Shown: positions 17,064 through 26,648, counted from the first letter of the stretch. The stretch is 64,000 nucleotides of DNA from Hymenobacter volaticus (GCF_022921055.1 NZ_CP095061.1:2767501-2831500), one strand, 5' to 3'. The notes: generated by a model not told the origin, from the letters alone. Translations and numbers: made by a program.

Positions 17064-17282
17064 TTACAGCGACTTCACGGTGGGGGCGGCCGGAGTGGGT
17101 GTAACAGCCGCAGTTTTGGCTCCTTTCTTCATGCAGCACGAGCCGCCCATGGCGGTTTTCTGCGCGGCAGAACATTCCATTTTAGCAGCGCCTTTTTTGG
17201 CTTTCTTGGCGTCTTTGTCGCCGTGGGCAGCGGCGGTACCTACGAAGGCGAACAGGGCAAGGGCGAGCAGAGCGTTTTTCAT
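17064..17282 (-). CDS. Small exported Cys/Lys-rich protein
   Basis: A 72-residue secreted polypeptide. MKNALLALALFAFVGTAAA is a textbook signal peptide cut before HGDKD. The mature part of about 53 residues is lysine-rich and contains three cysteines (MECSAAQ and SCCMKKG) plus Met and His residues that could bind a metal. The tail is a Pro/Thr/Ala stretch. It has its own strong terminator. I do not recognise a family. Proteins of this style are common in Hymenobacter-like genomes, often annotated hypothetical. Confidence 0.7.
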   Translation of the reverse strand: MKNALLALALFAFVGTAAAHGDKDAKKAKKGAAKMECSAAQKTAMGGSCCMKKGAKTAAVTPTPAAPTVKSL

Positions 17283-17498
17283 AAGGGTATTACGATGAGA
17301 GTGGAAACAAAACGAGGAAAATGACGGTTGGCTTCACTGTGCCTTAAACTTCGGCAACCACCGAACCTAAGGTAGCGAATAAGGTCTTACCAAGGTGCGC
17401 CTAGCTCCAGCTACGCGCGTCGTCGAACGTTCTTTGTTGCAGCGGCGCGTTTGGCGCCGTTCAACTATTCACCGAGCTGGAGCTTGGTGATACCCTCT

Positions 17499-19799
17499 AT
17501 GCCGCTTCGTAAACTCAGTTATAGCGTTCTGTTTGCCTTGGCCTTGGTGTCGGGGCTGGCGTTGTTTTTCGTGGCACAGCTACGATTTAATTACAACTTC
17601 AACGACTTCTACCCCGCCGGCGACCCCGACCTCGACTATTACCAGCAGTACTCGGCCCGCTTCGGCAACGACAACGACTACGTACTGCTCGGCTTAGAGG
17701 CCCCCAAAGGCCAGACTGTATTCGAGCCCAAGTTTCTTACCCGGGTTGATTCGCTCACGCGCTTTATTGCGCAGCGCCGACACGTGACGCAGGTTTCGTC
17801 GCCTACCACGGCCAGCAACCCGGTAGTGGAAGGCTTGGGCGTGTTCAACATTCCGTATCTGAACCCCGCCGACCCGAGCCGCCGGGCGCAGGACTCCACG
17901 CTCGTATACCGCACGCCGGGGCTAGTAGGCAACCTGATTTCGCGGGATGCCCGCGCCGTGACGGTGCTGTTCCAAACCTCCCCCAACCTCAGCAAGCCGC
18001 CAGGCGACTCGCTGCTAGCGGCGGTGCGAACCGAGTTGAAACGCCAGGGCTTTCAGGAAAGCGAGTACCACATGGCCGGCAAGATGGTGGCCCAATCGGT
18101 GTTCGTGGACCGGCTGCAAATGGAGCTGATGGTGTTTATGAGCCTCTCGGTGGTGCTCGTGACAGGGCTGCTGTGGCTCACGTTCCGGACCTGGTGGGGC
18201 GTGGTACTCCCGCTAGTAGTGGTGCTGGGCGCCATCTTATGGGGCCTCGGGCTGATGAGTGCCTGCGGCGTGAGCATCGACTTGATGACGGCCTTGCTGC
18301 CGGTGATGCTGTTCGTGGTGGGCATGTCCGACACCATCCATATCATCACGCGCTACGTGACGGAGCTCGGCTACGGCGCCTCCAAGAAGGATTCGCTCTG
18401 GATAGCGCTCAAAGAATCGGGGTTTGGCTCGGGACTTTCGGCCCTAACGACCAGCATCGGCTTCTTCACGCTGATGACCAGCACGATACGCCCGATTTAC
18501 AACTTCGGGCTGTTTACGGGTATCGCAGTGCTGCTCACGTTTGCGCTGAGCTTCACGCTGCTACCGGCCATGCTTCTGCTCTTGCGTAAGCCGCAGTTGC
18601 GGGTGCCGCGCGAAACCGGCCACAGCTGGGACGGCGTGCTAGGCGGCTTGTTCCGAAAGGTGCTGGCGCGGCGACAGTGGGTAGTCGGCATTAGCGCGCT
18701 GCTGCTGATTGGTTCGGTGGCCTCGGCCTCGCGCATCCGCATCAACTCTGCCCTGCTCGACGACCTTTCCAAAAACGACCCGGTGAAGCTGGATTTCCAG
18801 TTTTTCGAGCGGCAGTTTGCTGGCGTACGGCCCTTCGAGCTGGACCTGAAACCCGCTCCCGGCCGCACCATCTATGACTTGGCGGTGCTGCGCGAAACTG
18901 AGGAAATAGAAAGGTATTTGACCCAAAAGTTCGGTTTGAACTTCGTGGCCTCGCCCGTCACGCTCGTAAAATCGGTGCGGAAAGCCCTGAATGGCGGCTT
19001 ACTCAGCGAGTACCGCCTCCCCGATTCCGAAGCTGAATTGCGGCGCATTACCAGTAAAATCAAGCTATTTCGGAAGAAGCCGGAGTTTCGGGCGTTGGCA
19101 CTGCCCGATGGGTCGGAAGGCCGCGTGACGGGCCGTATGCCGGACGTGGGTAGTATTCGGGCCGATAAGCTTAATGCTGATCTGCGCGCTTTCCTGCGCC
19201 AGAATACCGACCCTGCTATCCTGCAAACCCGCCTCACGGGTTCGGCTAACCTCATCGACAAAAACAACGAGAACCTGACGCTGAACATGATAACCGGCAT
19301 GACCATCGACATTGTGATGGTGACGCTTATCGTGCTGGCCTTGTTCCGGAGCTTGCGCATGACGCTGGTAGTGCTCATTCCGAACTTGGTGCCCATCCTG
19401 ATTGTGGCGGGCGTCATGGGCTTAGCCGGCGTCAGCATGAAGGTGAGTACCAGCATCATTTTCACTATTGCCTTCGGCATTGCCGTCGACGATACGATTC
19501 ACTTCATCAGCAAGCTCAAGCTAACGCTACTCAAAGAACCCAACCTGTTTAAAGCAGTGCGGCACACGTACCTGCTGGCTGGCAAGGCAGTTATTGTCAC
19601 GTCGTTGATTCTGGTGGGCGGCTTTTCCACGCTGATATTTTCGTCGTTTGACGGGACGTTTTATGTAGGCTTGTTGATTGGCCTCACGCTGCTGTTTGGG
19701 GTAGTAGCCGAGCTGACGTTGCTCCCGATTCTGATTCTGGCTTTTTACCGGCATCGGCCCAAAGAAATCCGTCAGCCAGTCCCGGCGCTGGGCGGGTAA
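17499..19799 (+). CDS. RND/MMPL-family transporter
   Basis: An inner-membrane exporter of 766 residues built from two repeats, each with one N-terminal helix, a large periplasmic loop and a bundle of five to six helices. The first bundle runs over LQMELMVFMSLSVVLVTGLL to SFTLLPAMLLLL, with GMSDTIHIITRY. The second holds IDIVMVTLIVLALF and AFGIAVDDTIHFISK, with the Asp residues that carry protons in this superfamily. The periplasmic loop begins FNDFYPAGDPDLDYYQQY. Start: ATG at 17499 directly precedes the first membrane helix, and a TTG 16 codons upstream is less likely. The substrate is probably a lipid or hydrophobic compound by family analogy. No membrane-fusion partner is adjacent. Confidence 0.9.
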   Translation: MPLRKLSYSVLFALALVSGLALFFVAQLRFNYNFNDFYPAGDPDLDYYQQYSARFGNDNDYVLLGLEAPKGQTVFEPKFLTRVDSLTRFIAQRRHVTQVSSPTTASNPVVEGLGVFNIPYLNPADPSRRAQDSTLVYRTPGLVGNLISRDARAVTVLFQTSPNLSKPPGDSLLAAVRTELKRQGFQESEYHMAGKMVAQSVFVDRLQMELMVFMSLSVVLVTGLLWLTFRTWWGVVLPLVVVLGAILWGLGLMSACGVSIDLMTALLPVMLFVVGMSDTIHIITRYVTELGYGASKKDSLWIALKESGFGSGLSALTTSIGFFTLMTSTIRPIYNFGLFTGIAVLLTFALSFTLLPAMLLLLRKPQLRVPRETGHSWDGVLGGLFRKVLARRQWVVGISALLLIGSVASASRIRINSALLDDLSKNDPVKLDFQFFERQFAGVRPFELDLKPAPGRTIYDLAVLRETEEIERYLTQKFGLNFVASPVTLVKSVRKALNGGLLSEYRLPDSEAELRRITSKIKLFRKKPEFRALALPDGSEGRVTGRMPDVGSIRADKLNADLRAFLRQNTDPAILQTRLTGSANLIDKNNENLTLNMITGMTIDIVMVTLIVLALFRSLRMTLVVLIPNLVPILIVAGVMGLAGVSMKVSTSIIFTIAFGIAVDDTIHFISKLKLTLLKEPNLFKAVRHTYLLAGKAVIVTSLILVGGFSTLIFSSFDGTFYVGLLIGLTLLFGVVAELTLLPILILAFYRHRPKEIRQPVPALGG

Positions 19800-19926
19800 A
19801 CAGGTGTAGACTTCTTGCAAAGCACAGAATATTGTGCAGACGCACGCATAGGCTGGTTTTATGCGTTAGCCTGCAAAAAACACTGTGTCCTTACGCGGCA
19901 ACTAAGGTCCGCGCATATTTGCAGGT

Positions 19927-20499
19927 ATGAAACGTCTCCTCCCTTTCCTTTTTTTGATTTCCTTCGCCGCTCACGCCCAAACGCCCACCGATTCCCTGGC
20001 TGCCGACCCGCTGACGCCGCTTATTAAAGAGCGGGAGCAAATGGTGCGGCAGTACGAAGAAGCCAACGCCCAACGCAACAGCCTGTTCGGCAACAAGCCA
20101 AGCAAGAAGGACCTTGAAGAAGTGGTAGCCGCCCTGAAAGGTATTATCCGCAAAGACACCGAAATAGTGCGCGCCGTGCAGGCCGCTACCCTGCGCCGTA
20201 CCGCCAACATCCTGGCCGAAAACCAGCAAGTGAAGCAACAGGTAACCGTGGCCCGCAGTGACCAAAGCAGCACCCAACAACGCTTCTACCACCTGGAAAA
20301 CCAGATTGCCAACCTTCAGCTCCGCGACAAACAGCGCCAGAAGAAACTAGTAGAGCTACAAGCCGCCGCCGAAGAAGCTATTGAAGAACGCACCAGCCGC
20401 GACCTGCTAGCCGCCGGCTTAGCTGTGTTAAGCTTAGGCTTGCTAGGGTACGTAGTAAAGCTGCGTGGCCAGAAACCAGTTGCGCGGCGTCGAAAGTAA
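19927..20499 (+). CDS. Exported coiled-coil protein with a C-terminal membrane anchor
   Basis: A 190-residue protein with signal peptide MKRLLPFLFLISFAAHA (cut before QTPTD), a helical and coiled-coil body from about residue 30 to 150, and a hydrophobic helix LLAAGLAVLSLGLLGYVVKL near the end followed by RGQKPVARRRK. The positive tail after the last helix suggests it ends in the cytoplasm, leaving the coiled coil in the periplasm. No family is recognised. It is the last gene before a family-B palindromic repeat. Confidence 0.75.
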   Translation: MKRLLPFLFLISFAAHAQTPTDSLAADPLTPLIKEREQMVRQYEEANAQRNSLFGNKPSKKDLEEVVAALKGIIRKDTEIVRAVQAATLRRTANILAENQQVKQQVTVARSDQSSTQQRFYHLENQIANLQLRDKQRQKKLVELQAAAEEAIEERTSRDLLAAGLAVLSLGLLGYVVKLRGQKPVARRRK

Positions 20500-20534
20500 A
20501 AAAACGACCAGTACGGCCTTACTCGTTGAACGGC

Positions 20535-20639
20535 TGTAGAGACGCGACACTTCGCGTCTCAGTGTTGCTGATGTTGTTATGTTATGACTGCGCAGTTGGA
20601 TTTATTTAACGCCGAGACGGGAAGTGTCGCGTCTCTACA
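20535..20639. repeat. Family-B palindromic repeat
   Basis: Two 26-base arms (20535-20560 and 20614-20639, core TGTAGAGACGCGACACTTC) are inverted with a single mismatch around a 53-base AT-richer spacer. Each arm also contains a short internal hairpin (GAGACGCGACACTTCGCGTCTC). It occupies the gap between two same-strand genes. No second copy was seen in this window. Confidence 0.8.
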
Positions 20640-20704
20640 TTGGTTCTAGTTGCGTTAACGTCAGCCGGCAAGATGCTTCGCACATTCTCTAACCTTCCCC
20701 ACCC

Positions 20705-21055
20705 ATGCTTGTCCCGGCTGCTGACTACCTTACCTACGCCGAGGCGGTGGCGCTCTACAATGACTTGCGAGCAGTGGACATAGTGGCCCTGGTGAAGTCG
20801 GCCGGGCCGCCTACGTTTCCTTACGGGGAAGGCATGTATTACCAGCTCTGGATAGAGGAAACCGAGGCCGCGGCGGCACGGGAAACGGTGGAAGCCTTTG
20901 AGGCTGAACGCGTCAGCGTACGAGTGCTGCGCTGCCCGAAGTGTGGCACTCCTGACCCGCCAATCAGCGCGCATCCGGCGTGGTGGAAACGGCTGTTCTA
21001 CGCGGGCACCGTCCTGCACAAATGCCCGAATTGCGGCGCGGAATTTTCGGCCTGA
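20705..21055 (+). CDS. Zinc-ribbon protein, DUF2007-like
   Basis: A 116-residue cytoplasmic protein. The first 70 residues are a small alpha/beta module (YLTYAEAVALYNDLRAVDIVALVKSAG and MYYQLWIEETEAAAARE) like the DUF2007 'putative signal transducing' domain. They are followed by a zinc ribbon with CPKCG near residue 78 and CPNCG near residue 108. It lies 56 bases ahead of the probable SWIM start on the same strand and may be the first gene of that operon, though it is not a usual member of the set. Confidence 0.75.
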   Translation: MLVPAADYLTYAEAVALYNDLRAVDIVALVKSAGPPTFPYGEGMYYQLWIEETEAAAARETVEAFEAERVSVRVLRCPKCGTPDPPISAHPAWWKRLFYAGTVLHKCPNCGAEFSA

Positions 21056-21111
21056 ACCACTACTTTGCCGGGGTCTACCGCTCCGCTTCGGCGGGCATAA
21101 CTCCTGCCTCC

Positions 21112-22508
21112 TTGACCTGGACCGAAGAACAGGCCCGCGCCCTGATAACCGACTCTGGCACCCTGAAACGGGGCCTCGAACTAGCCGGCCCCGCCAAATG
21201 GAGCAACCTAGGCCAAACTGCTACCGCCGCCTGGGGCGAGTGCAAAGGCAGCGGCTCCAAGCCCTACCAAACCAGCATCGACCTAACCGAGCCCGCCTTT
21301 AAATGCTCTTGCCCGAGCCGGGTGTTTCCGTGCAAGCATGGCGCTGGCCTGCTGTTATTGCTAGCCCGCCAACCGCAGCTTTTCGGTAGTACGGTTCCAC
21401 CTTCTTGGCTGGAAGAATGGCTGGAAAAGCGCCAACAAACGCAGGAAAAGAAAACCACCAAAGCTACCCCCAAAGCCCCGGCGCCTCAGGAAGTGCCACT
21501 GGATTCGTTGGCAGCACCGGACGCGGAAGTGGCTACCGACGAAACTGCTGGCGCCAAAGCCTCGCAGGCGCTACAGAAGCGGCTGGCCCGCATGGCGCAG
21601 GGTGCGGCGGAGCTGGAAGAATGGCTGCTGGACCTAGTGCGCGCCGGTACGGCTGTGGCAAAGAGCCAGCCTCACAGCTATTGGGAAGCTCCGGCGGCTC
21701 GCCTCGTCGACAATCAGCTGCCCGGGCTGGCCAGTATCGTGCGGGAGTTGCCAGGCCTTTGCCACAGCGGCCCCGACTGGCCCGAGCGGCTGCTGGCCCG
21801 CCTCGGCGAGCTGTATCTGCTGCTGCGCGCCTTCCAGCGCCTCGACCACCAAACGCCGGACGCTCGCGAGGAAATTCTGCAGCAGGTCGGTGTCAATACC
21901 AAGAAAGAAGACCTGCTGGCTCGCCAACCCGTCGTGGTAGATGAGTGGCAGGTAGTGGGGTTGCACATCGAAGAGGAAGAGCGCCTAACGGTACGGCGCG
22001 CCTGGCTGTGGGGCCGCCACACGGGCCGCTACGCCTTGGTATTGGAATACGCATTTGGCGGCCATCGTTTTGCTACCTCTCTGGCCCCCAATGTCGTGTA
22101 TAATGGCGAATTGGTGTTCTACCCCGGGCTGCTGGCGTTGCGCGCTATTCCCGTTGTCCTCACAGTACAGAACCCCGCACCGCCCGACGTTGACCCGCCC
22201 GGCCAGAGCCTAACGCAGCTCCTCGACGAATATGCTACGGCGTTGGCCCGGCATCCGTGGCTGCGGCAGTGGCCCGCCACGTTACAAGAGGTGCTGCCTA
22301 CCTACCTCCCGCCGACGACGCGTGGGTGCTGCACCACGCCACCGACCCAACAACACTTCCGCTGCGGCTGGATGCAGAAACCGGCTGGCAACTGCTAGCG
22401 CACAGCGGTGGCCAGCCCATGAAGGTATTTGGCGAATGGAATGGCCGCACATTTCACTTGTTAACTTATTTCATTAGCGAGAAGACGGGCCAGCCGCTAG
22501 GAGCTTGA
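21112..22508 (+). pseudogene. SWIM zinc-finger protein with a single-base deletion near the 3' end
   Basis: The first gene of the MoxR-type cluster. It encodes a SWIM motif CxCx(6)CxH (Cys65, Cys67, Cys74, His76 in FKCSCPSRVFPCKHGAG from the TTG at 21112), preceded by WGECKGSGSKPYQT, which is typical of these proteins. After a linker of about 50 residues comes a helical domain and a beta-rich C-terminus. The upstream frame stays open to 20980 but overlaps the zinc-ribbon gene, so the TTG start is a judgement. The frame breaks near 22308-22313 (CTCCCGCCGACG). Adding one base joins it to ADDAWVLHHATDPTTLPLRL and on to a stop at 22506-22508, giving about 465 residues. In this family SWIM proteins accompany MoxR and VWA partners. 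Confidence 0.85.
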
Positions 22509-22535
22509 ACCTAAAGCAGAAATAATCACCGCTCT

Positions 22536-24167
22536 ATGACCACTTCTCACTCGCAGGCTTCATGGCCTCAACTGCTCCGGGTAGCGCTGTTAGGCACTCG
22601 CCAGAGTGGTGAGCCAGTGCCTGCCGTGCTAGCCACTGCCGACACCGCCACCAGCGAGGACCGCGAACAGCAAGTGCTGCTGGCCGCCGGGGCGTTGGCC
22701 CTGATGCGGCGCGCGGGCCACCAATTGCCCACAGCAACTGTAGCCACCCCCGCACCGGCCCCGCCCGACCCGCTGCCGCCGCTTGGCCCACTCGGTACGG
22801 CCTGCCTGCAACGCCTGATGGTCGATGAACTGTTTGTGGACTTGCTGCCCGACTACCTACGCCAAGTAGCGGCTGTTGGGCGCCGGGTACCCGACTCGCT
22901 CCTGGCGCACCTGTTGCGCCACGCCAAGCAGTCAGTTGAAACGGCGGCTGTGCTTGAACCAGTAGCCGGCACCCGGGGCCGTTGGCTGGCGAGCCTCAAC
23001 CCGGAGTGGAAGAGCCTGCTGGCCCCGCCTGATACCGACGCCCCTGACTTGCAGCGCTGGGAAACCGGCACCTTATCGGAGCGGCGCGCCTGGCTACGGT
23101 CCCGCTTCCGACAAGACGCCGACGCAACCCGCGCCTTGTTACTAGTCGCCTTGCCCACCGAACCAGCCAAAGCGCAAGAGGCTTTCCTGGAAATCCTGGC
23201 CGACTATCTGCACCCCGACACCGAACCCGTACTGGAAACCCTTCTTCGCGCTCGAGGCCAGGAAGTACGCCGCCAAGCCGCCGCGCTGCTAGTGCAGCTT
23301 CCCGGTGCAGCGCTAGTGGAGCGGCTTTGGGCGCGAGCCAAACCGCTGCTTGCGGTGAAGCGCGGCTTGTTGGGCCTAGGCAAAACCACGCTGGACGTTA
23401 CGCTACCGCCTACCTGGGACAAAAGCTGGCTGGCCGATGGCATCGAAGAAAAAAACGACCAATACGCCTACTATTCCGGCACTGGCAACCGGGCCACGCC
23501 ACTTGGTCCGAGCGCCATCCGGCTAGGCAATATGCTGGCGCTGCTCCCTCCTAGCCGCTGGACAACTCATTTAGGCGTTTCGGCCGAGGAGCTGCTGGCC
23601 GCTGCCTTGGCCTCGGAATGGGTGGTGCCGCTATTACCGTGCTGGGCCATCAGTACCCTCACCCACCAGGATGCCGACTTTGCGGCCGCCTTCCTGAAGC
23701 TGTGGCTGCACCAGCGGCCCACGCTACAAAAAGCCCACGCCGACCGCAACATCGATTGGGCAGCCCTCACCGAGTTGCTACCCGTGGCCACTCGACAAGA
23801 ACTGCTGCTCAAGCCTATACTGCTGCGCGTCCGGCGCCAAGAGCCCAACTGGACCGACGACCTGCTCCAACTCCCCACGCCCTGGCCCCGTGAGCTAACC
23901 ACCGAGGTCTTGCAAAGCCTGAGCGCCAAACTAACTAATTCGGCCACTCTCGAACGGTTCCACACCGACCTCTTCCAACTTAGCTACTTCATCAGCCAGC
24001 ACCTCGCCCCGGCCCTCAACCCCACCGATGCGCCCCTGGTGGAAACCACCCTGCTTGCCCTGCCCGAAGTGCACAGCACCTTCCAAAACAGCGTCCATAA
24101 CATGCTCGAAACCCTGCGCTTCCGCGTCGAACTGGCCGCTTCGCTGGCTGAGGAAGCTAGAAACTAG
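22536..24167 (+). CDS. DUF5691-like helical-repeat protein
   Basis: A 543-residue cytoplasmic protein, almost all alpha-helix and rich in Leu and Ala. WPQLLRVALLGTRQSG near the start is the signature I associate with DUF5691, and the body resembles HEAT-like helical repeats (QEAFLEILADYLHPDTEPVLETLL; QEVRRQAAALLVQLPG). It starts 27 bases after the SWIM stop and is followed 99 bases later by the MoxR ATPase. Such proteins usually act as scaffolds. Its stop codon (AAACTAG) lies inside a repeat-like stretch, 24156-24185, which shares GCTAGAAACTAGTTCCTC with the family-C element at 27131, so the extreme C-terminus may be repeat-derived. Confidence 0.8.
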   Translation: MTTSHSQASWPQLLRVALLGTRQSGEPVPAVLATADTATSEDREQQVLLAAGALALMRRAGHQLPTATVATPAPAPPDPLPPLGPLGTACLQRLMVDELFVDLLPDYLRQVAAVGRRVPDSLLAHLLRHAKQSVETAAVLEPVAGTRGRWLASLNPEWKSLLAPPDTDAPDLQRWETGTLSERRAWLRSRFRQDADATRALLLVALPTEPAKAQEAFLEILADYLHPDTEPVLETLLRARGQEVRRQAAALLVQLPGAALVERLWARAKPLLAVKRGLLGLGKTTLDVTLPPTWDKSWLADGIEEKNDQYAYYSGTGNRATPLGPSAIRLGNMLALLPPSRWTTHLGVSAEELLAAALASEWVVPLLPCWAISTLTHQDADFAAAFLKLWLHQRPTLQKAHADRNIDWAALTELLPVATRQELLLKPILLRVRRQEPNWTDDLLQLPTPWPRELTTEVLQSLSAKLTNSATLERFHTDLFQLSYFISQHLAPALNPTDAPLVETTLLALPEVHSTFQNSVHNMLETLRFRVELAASLAEEARN

Positions 24168-24266
24168 TTCCTCTCATCAGCTGAGTAAAATAGCTTGTTA
24201 GACCTTCTAGCTTTACCCTTCAGCTTCCGTTTTTTCAACTCATTCCGTCACCTCAGCTTATCCTAT

Positions 24267-25364
24267 ATGTCCGCTACGTCAACTGAGAACCTGCTCCGCC
24301 CGCACGCCGAAGTCCTATATGCCGAAGAACTAGCCGCGCTGGCCGCTGTTGACGACCGGCCCAAGCCCACCAACTGGAAACTCTCGCCGTGGGCAGTGGT
24401 AACCTACCTGCTGGGTGGCAAGCTCGACAACGGATTTGAAATTGAGCCCAAGTACATCGGGCAGCGGCGGCTGATGGAAATTGCCGTGGCCACTCTCGCC
24501 ACCGACCGGGCCTTGCTGCTGCTCGGGGTGCCGGGCACGGCCAAAAGCTGGGTTTCCGAGCATCTGGTGGCGGCCATCAGCGGGCACTCCAACCTGCTGG
24601 TGCAAGGCACGGCGGGCACCTCTGAAGACGCCATCCGCTACTCCTGGAACTACGCCCGCCTGATTGCCGAAGGACCTTCCTTGGGCGCGTTGGTGCCCTC
24701 GCCGCTGTTCAAGGGTATGCAGGAAGGCAGCCTCGTGCGCCTCGAAGAACTTACCCGCATCCCCTCCGACGTACAGGATACGCTCATCACCATGCTCTCG
24801 GAAAAGGTGCTGCCCATCCCCGAACTCGCCACCGAGGTACAAGCCGCCCGCGGCTTCAACGTCATTGCCACCGCCAACGACCGGGACAAGGGTGTCAACG
24901 AACTGAGCAGCGCCCTCCGCCGCCGTTTCAACACCGTGGTACTCCCCCTCCCCAATGATCTAACCGAGGAAGTGCGCATCGTACAAACCCGCGTTGCCAA
25001 GCAGGGCAAAGCGTTGCAGTTGCCGGTGGAAGCACCCGCCGTCGAGCAAATCAACCGCCTCGTGACCATCTTCCGGGAGCTACGCAGCGGCGTGACCGAG
25101 AACGGCAAAACCAAGCTCAAAAGCCCAAGCGGCACCCTGAGCACCGGCGAAGCCATATCCGTGATGAACAGCGGCTTGGCCCTGGCTGCCTACTTCGGCG
25201 ACGGTAGCCTCCGCGCCCACGACTTGGCCGCCGGCCTCACCGGCGCAGTGGTGAAAGACCCTGTGCAGGACCGCACCGTCTGGCTGGAATACCTGGAAAC
25301 CGTAGTGAAAGAGCGCGACGGCTGGAAGGACTTATACCGCGCCTGCCGGGAGGTAGTGGAGTAA
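24267..25364 (+). CDS. MoxR-family AAA+ ATPase
   Basis: An ATPase of about 365 residues that should work as a hexamer with a VWA-domain partner to remodel or insert a metal into a target. Walker A is GVPGTAKS (87-94). The Walker B region LVRLEEL has Glu160-Glu161 in place of the usual Asp-Glu. Sensor 1 is ATAND near 204, and arginines follow in SSALRRRF (218-220). The ATG at 24267 is chosen over an open but unlikely extension to 24195. Its N-terminal 60 residues (LSPWAVVTYLLGGK) are typical of the MoxR branch that travels with SWIM and DUF5691 proteins. The VWA partner is not next door but at 40745. Confidence 0.9.
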   Translation: MSATSTENLLRPHAEVLYAEELAALAAVDDRPKPTNWKLSPWAVVTYLLGGKLDNGFEIEPKYIGQRRLMEIAVATLATDRALLLLGVPGTAKSWVSEHLVAAISGHSNLLVQGTAGTSEDAIRYSWNYARLIAEGPSLGALVPSPLFKGMQEGSLVRLEELTRIPSDVQDTLITMLSEKVLPIPELATEVQAARGFNVIATANDRDKGVNELSSALRRRFNTVVLPLPNDLTEEVRIVQTRVAKQGKALQLPVEAPAVEQINRLVTIFRELRSGVTENGKTKLKSPSGTLSTGEAISVMNSGLALAAYFGDGSLRAHDLAAGLTGAVVKDPVQDRTVWLEYLETVVKERDGWKDLYRACREVVE

Positions 25365-25458
25365 ATGCCTTTTACATACGCTGGCATGCCATCCAAAAAG
25401 CTCTAGCTCAGGCTGATGCCTTGGTTTCTAGTTGACCTACTTCATTGATTAAGTCCGT

Positions 25459-26100
25459 ATGCCCCAAGATTCTCTGCACCGTATCACGCAGTGGCTTGCC
25501 ACTCACGCGCCGCGTATTCTGCACGAGTCGCTGAACCCTGGTGCTACCGACGAGCAACTGGCGGCGCTAGAAGCGGCGGTGGGCAAGCCCTTGCCGGACG
25601 ACTATAAGGCCCTGTATCGGTGGCATAATGGGTTGAATGAGGAGGCCGAGAATTGGGCCAGTCTGTTCTACGGCATGAGTTTTTTGCCGCTAACTGAAGT
25701 GCTGGATGCTTACCTCTACCAAGCGCCGCAAACCCTAACCTCTCCCTTACTACAGGCGGCACCCACCCTGAAAAGCGCAGTAATGCAGAACCCGTACTGG
25801 CTGCGGCTCGGTTTCGATGGTTCGCATGGCTGGCTACTCGTTGATCTTGACCCAACGGAAACCGGCAGTTATGGGCAGGTGCTGTACGTGTACGAACTAG
25901 ATGAAATCGGCTTTCGAGTGGCCAGCTCGATAACGGAGCTTTTAGGCACTTTCGCCCACGACCTAGAACGCGGCTTGTATACCCTCGACGAAGGGGCAGC
26001 CGACGACGGCAACGAGTTTCTGGTGCCAGCTGCGCATATTGACCCCGGCAATTACAACCAGCCCGGCCGCTGGCAACAAGATCTTTCCCAAACCCCGTAA
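25459..26100 (+). CDS. SMI1/KNR4 (SUKH-1) family protein
   Basis: A 213-residue acidic cytoplasmic protein. The N-terminal pattern ATDEQLAALEAAVGKPLPDDYKALYRWHNG is the SMI1/KNR4 signature, and the later FDGSHGWLLVDLDPTETGSYGQVLYVY fits the rest of the domain. Bacterial members often serve as immunity proteins against polymorphic toxins, although some are housekeeping. It follows the MoxR gene by 94 bases and precedes the next small gene by 8, so it looks embedded in the operon. No toxin gene is nearby. Confidence 0.88.
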   Translation: MPQDSLHRITQWLATHAPRILHESLNPGATDEQLAALEAAVGKPLPDDYKALYRWHNGLNEEAENWASLFYGMSFLPLTEVLDAYLYQAPQTLTSPLLQAAPTLKSAVMQNPYWLRLGFDGSHGWLLVDLDPTETGSYGQVLYVYELDEIGFRVASSITELLGTFAHDLERGLYTLDEGAADDGNEFLVPAAHIDPGNYNQPGRWQQDLSQTP

Positions 26101-26108
26101 CCTTCGCC

Positions 26109-26591
26109 ATGCTGACGCATTCTTTTTGGGGAACTGTAGAAGAAAGTTGGGCGGGCCTCTGCGCCGAACACCCGGTTTCGGTACCTGGCTTCCAGAAACA
26201 AGTTGAAGTTTTCTTGGGCGACGAACTCTTCGAGGAAGACGAAGAGTACGACCTTACGCCCACGCAACTCGACGAATACGCCGCTACCTTCCAGGATTTT
26301 GTGTCCGATGCTCCGCGCGTGCTAACCCAACTAAAGCAGCGTGCTTTCGAGCAGTACCAGGAGCTCTACGCTGCTCACTACGACGACCCCGCTCAGTCGG
26401 GCGCGCCACCCCTGTACCTAACCACCGCCGACCAGCACTTCGCCTACATGCAGAACATAGGCTACTTGCGTATTTCGGATGGCAATGCGCTCCGCCTCAT
26501 CATCCACTACGACCTAGATACGGAGCACGGCCTAGAGGTCTTGTTCGTGAACAACGAGTTGGCTGCCATGGGCGGCATTGCGGAAACTTAA
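26109..26591 (+). CDS. Small acidic protein of unknown family, immunity-like
   Basis: A 160-residue very acidic protein (FLGDELFEEDEEYDLTPTQLDEYAATFQDF). It starts 8 bases after the SMI1/KNR4 stop, so the pair is almost surely co-transcribed. The C-terminal strands GYLRISDGNALRLIIHYDLDTEHGLEVLFVN recall several small immunity families. DUF6985 is a possible name that I cannot confirm. It has no signal, membrane helix or catalytic motif. The coupling with an SMI1/KNR4 protein supports an immunity or sensing role by inference only. Confidence 0.7.
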   Translation: MLTHSFWGTVEESWAGLCAEHPVSVPGFQKQVEVFLGDELFEEDEEYDLTPTQLDEYAATFQDFVSDAPRVLTQLKQRAFEQYQELYAAHYDDPAQSGAPPLYLTTADQHFAYMQNIGYLRISDGNALRLIIHYDLDTEHGLEVLFVNNELAAMGGIAET

Positions 26592-26648
26592 GCCGTAGCT
26601 CGCCTTACTGCATTTCTCTACTGCGAAGCGCTAATCTCTTCTCTCCTA

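Noticed and set aside
19914..19921. CATATTTG as the -7 element for the 19927 gene
   Set aside because: It is one base off the consensus and would leave almost no leader before the ATG.
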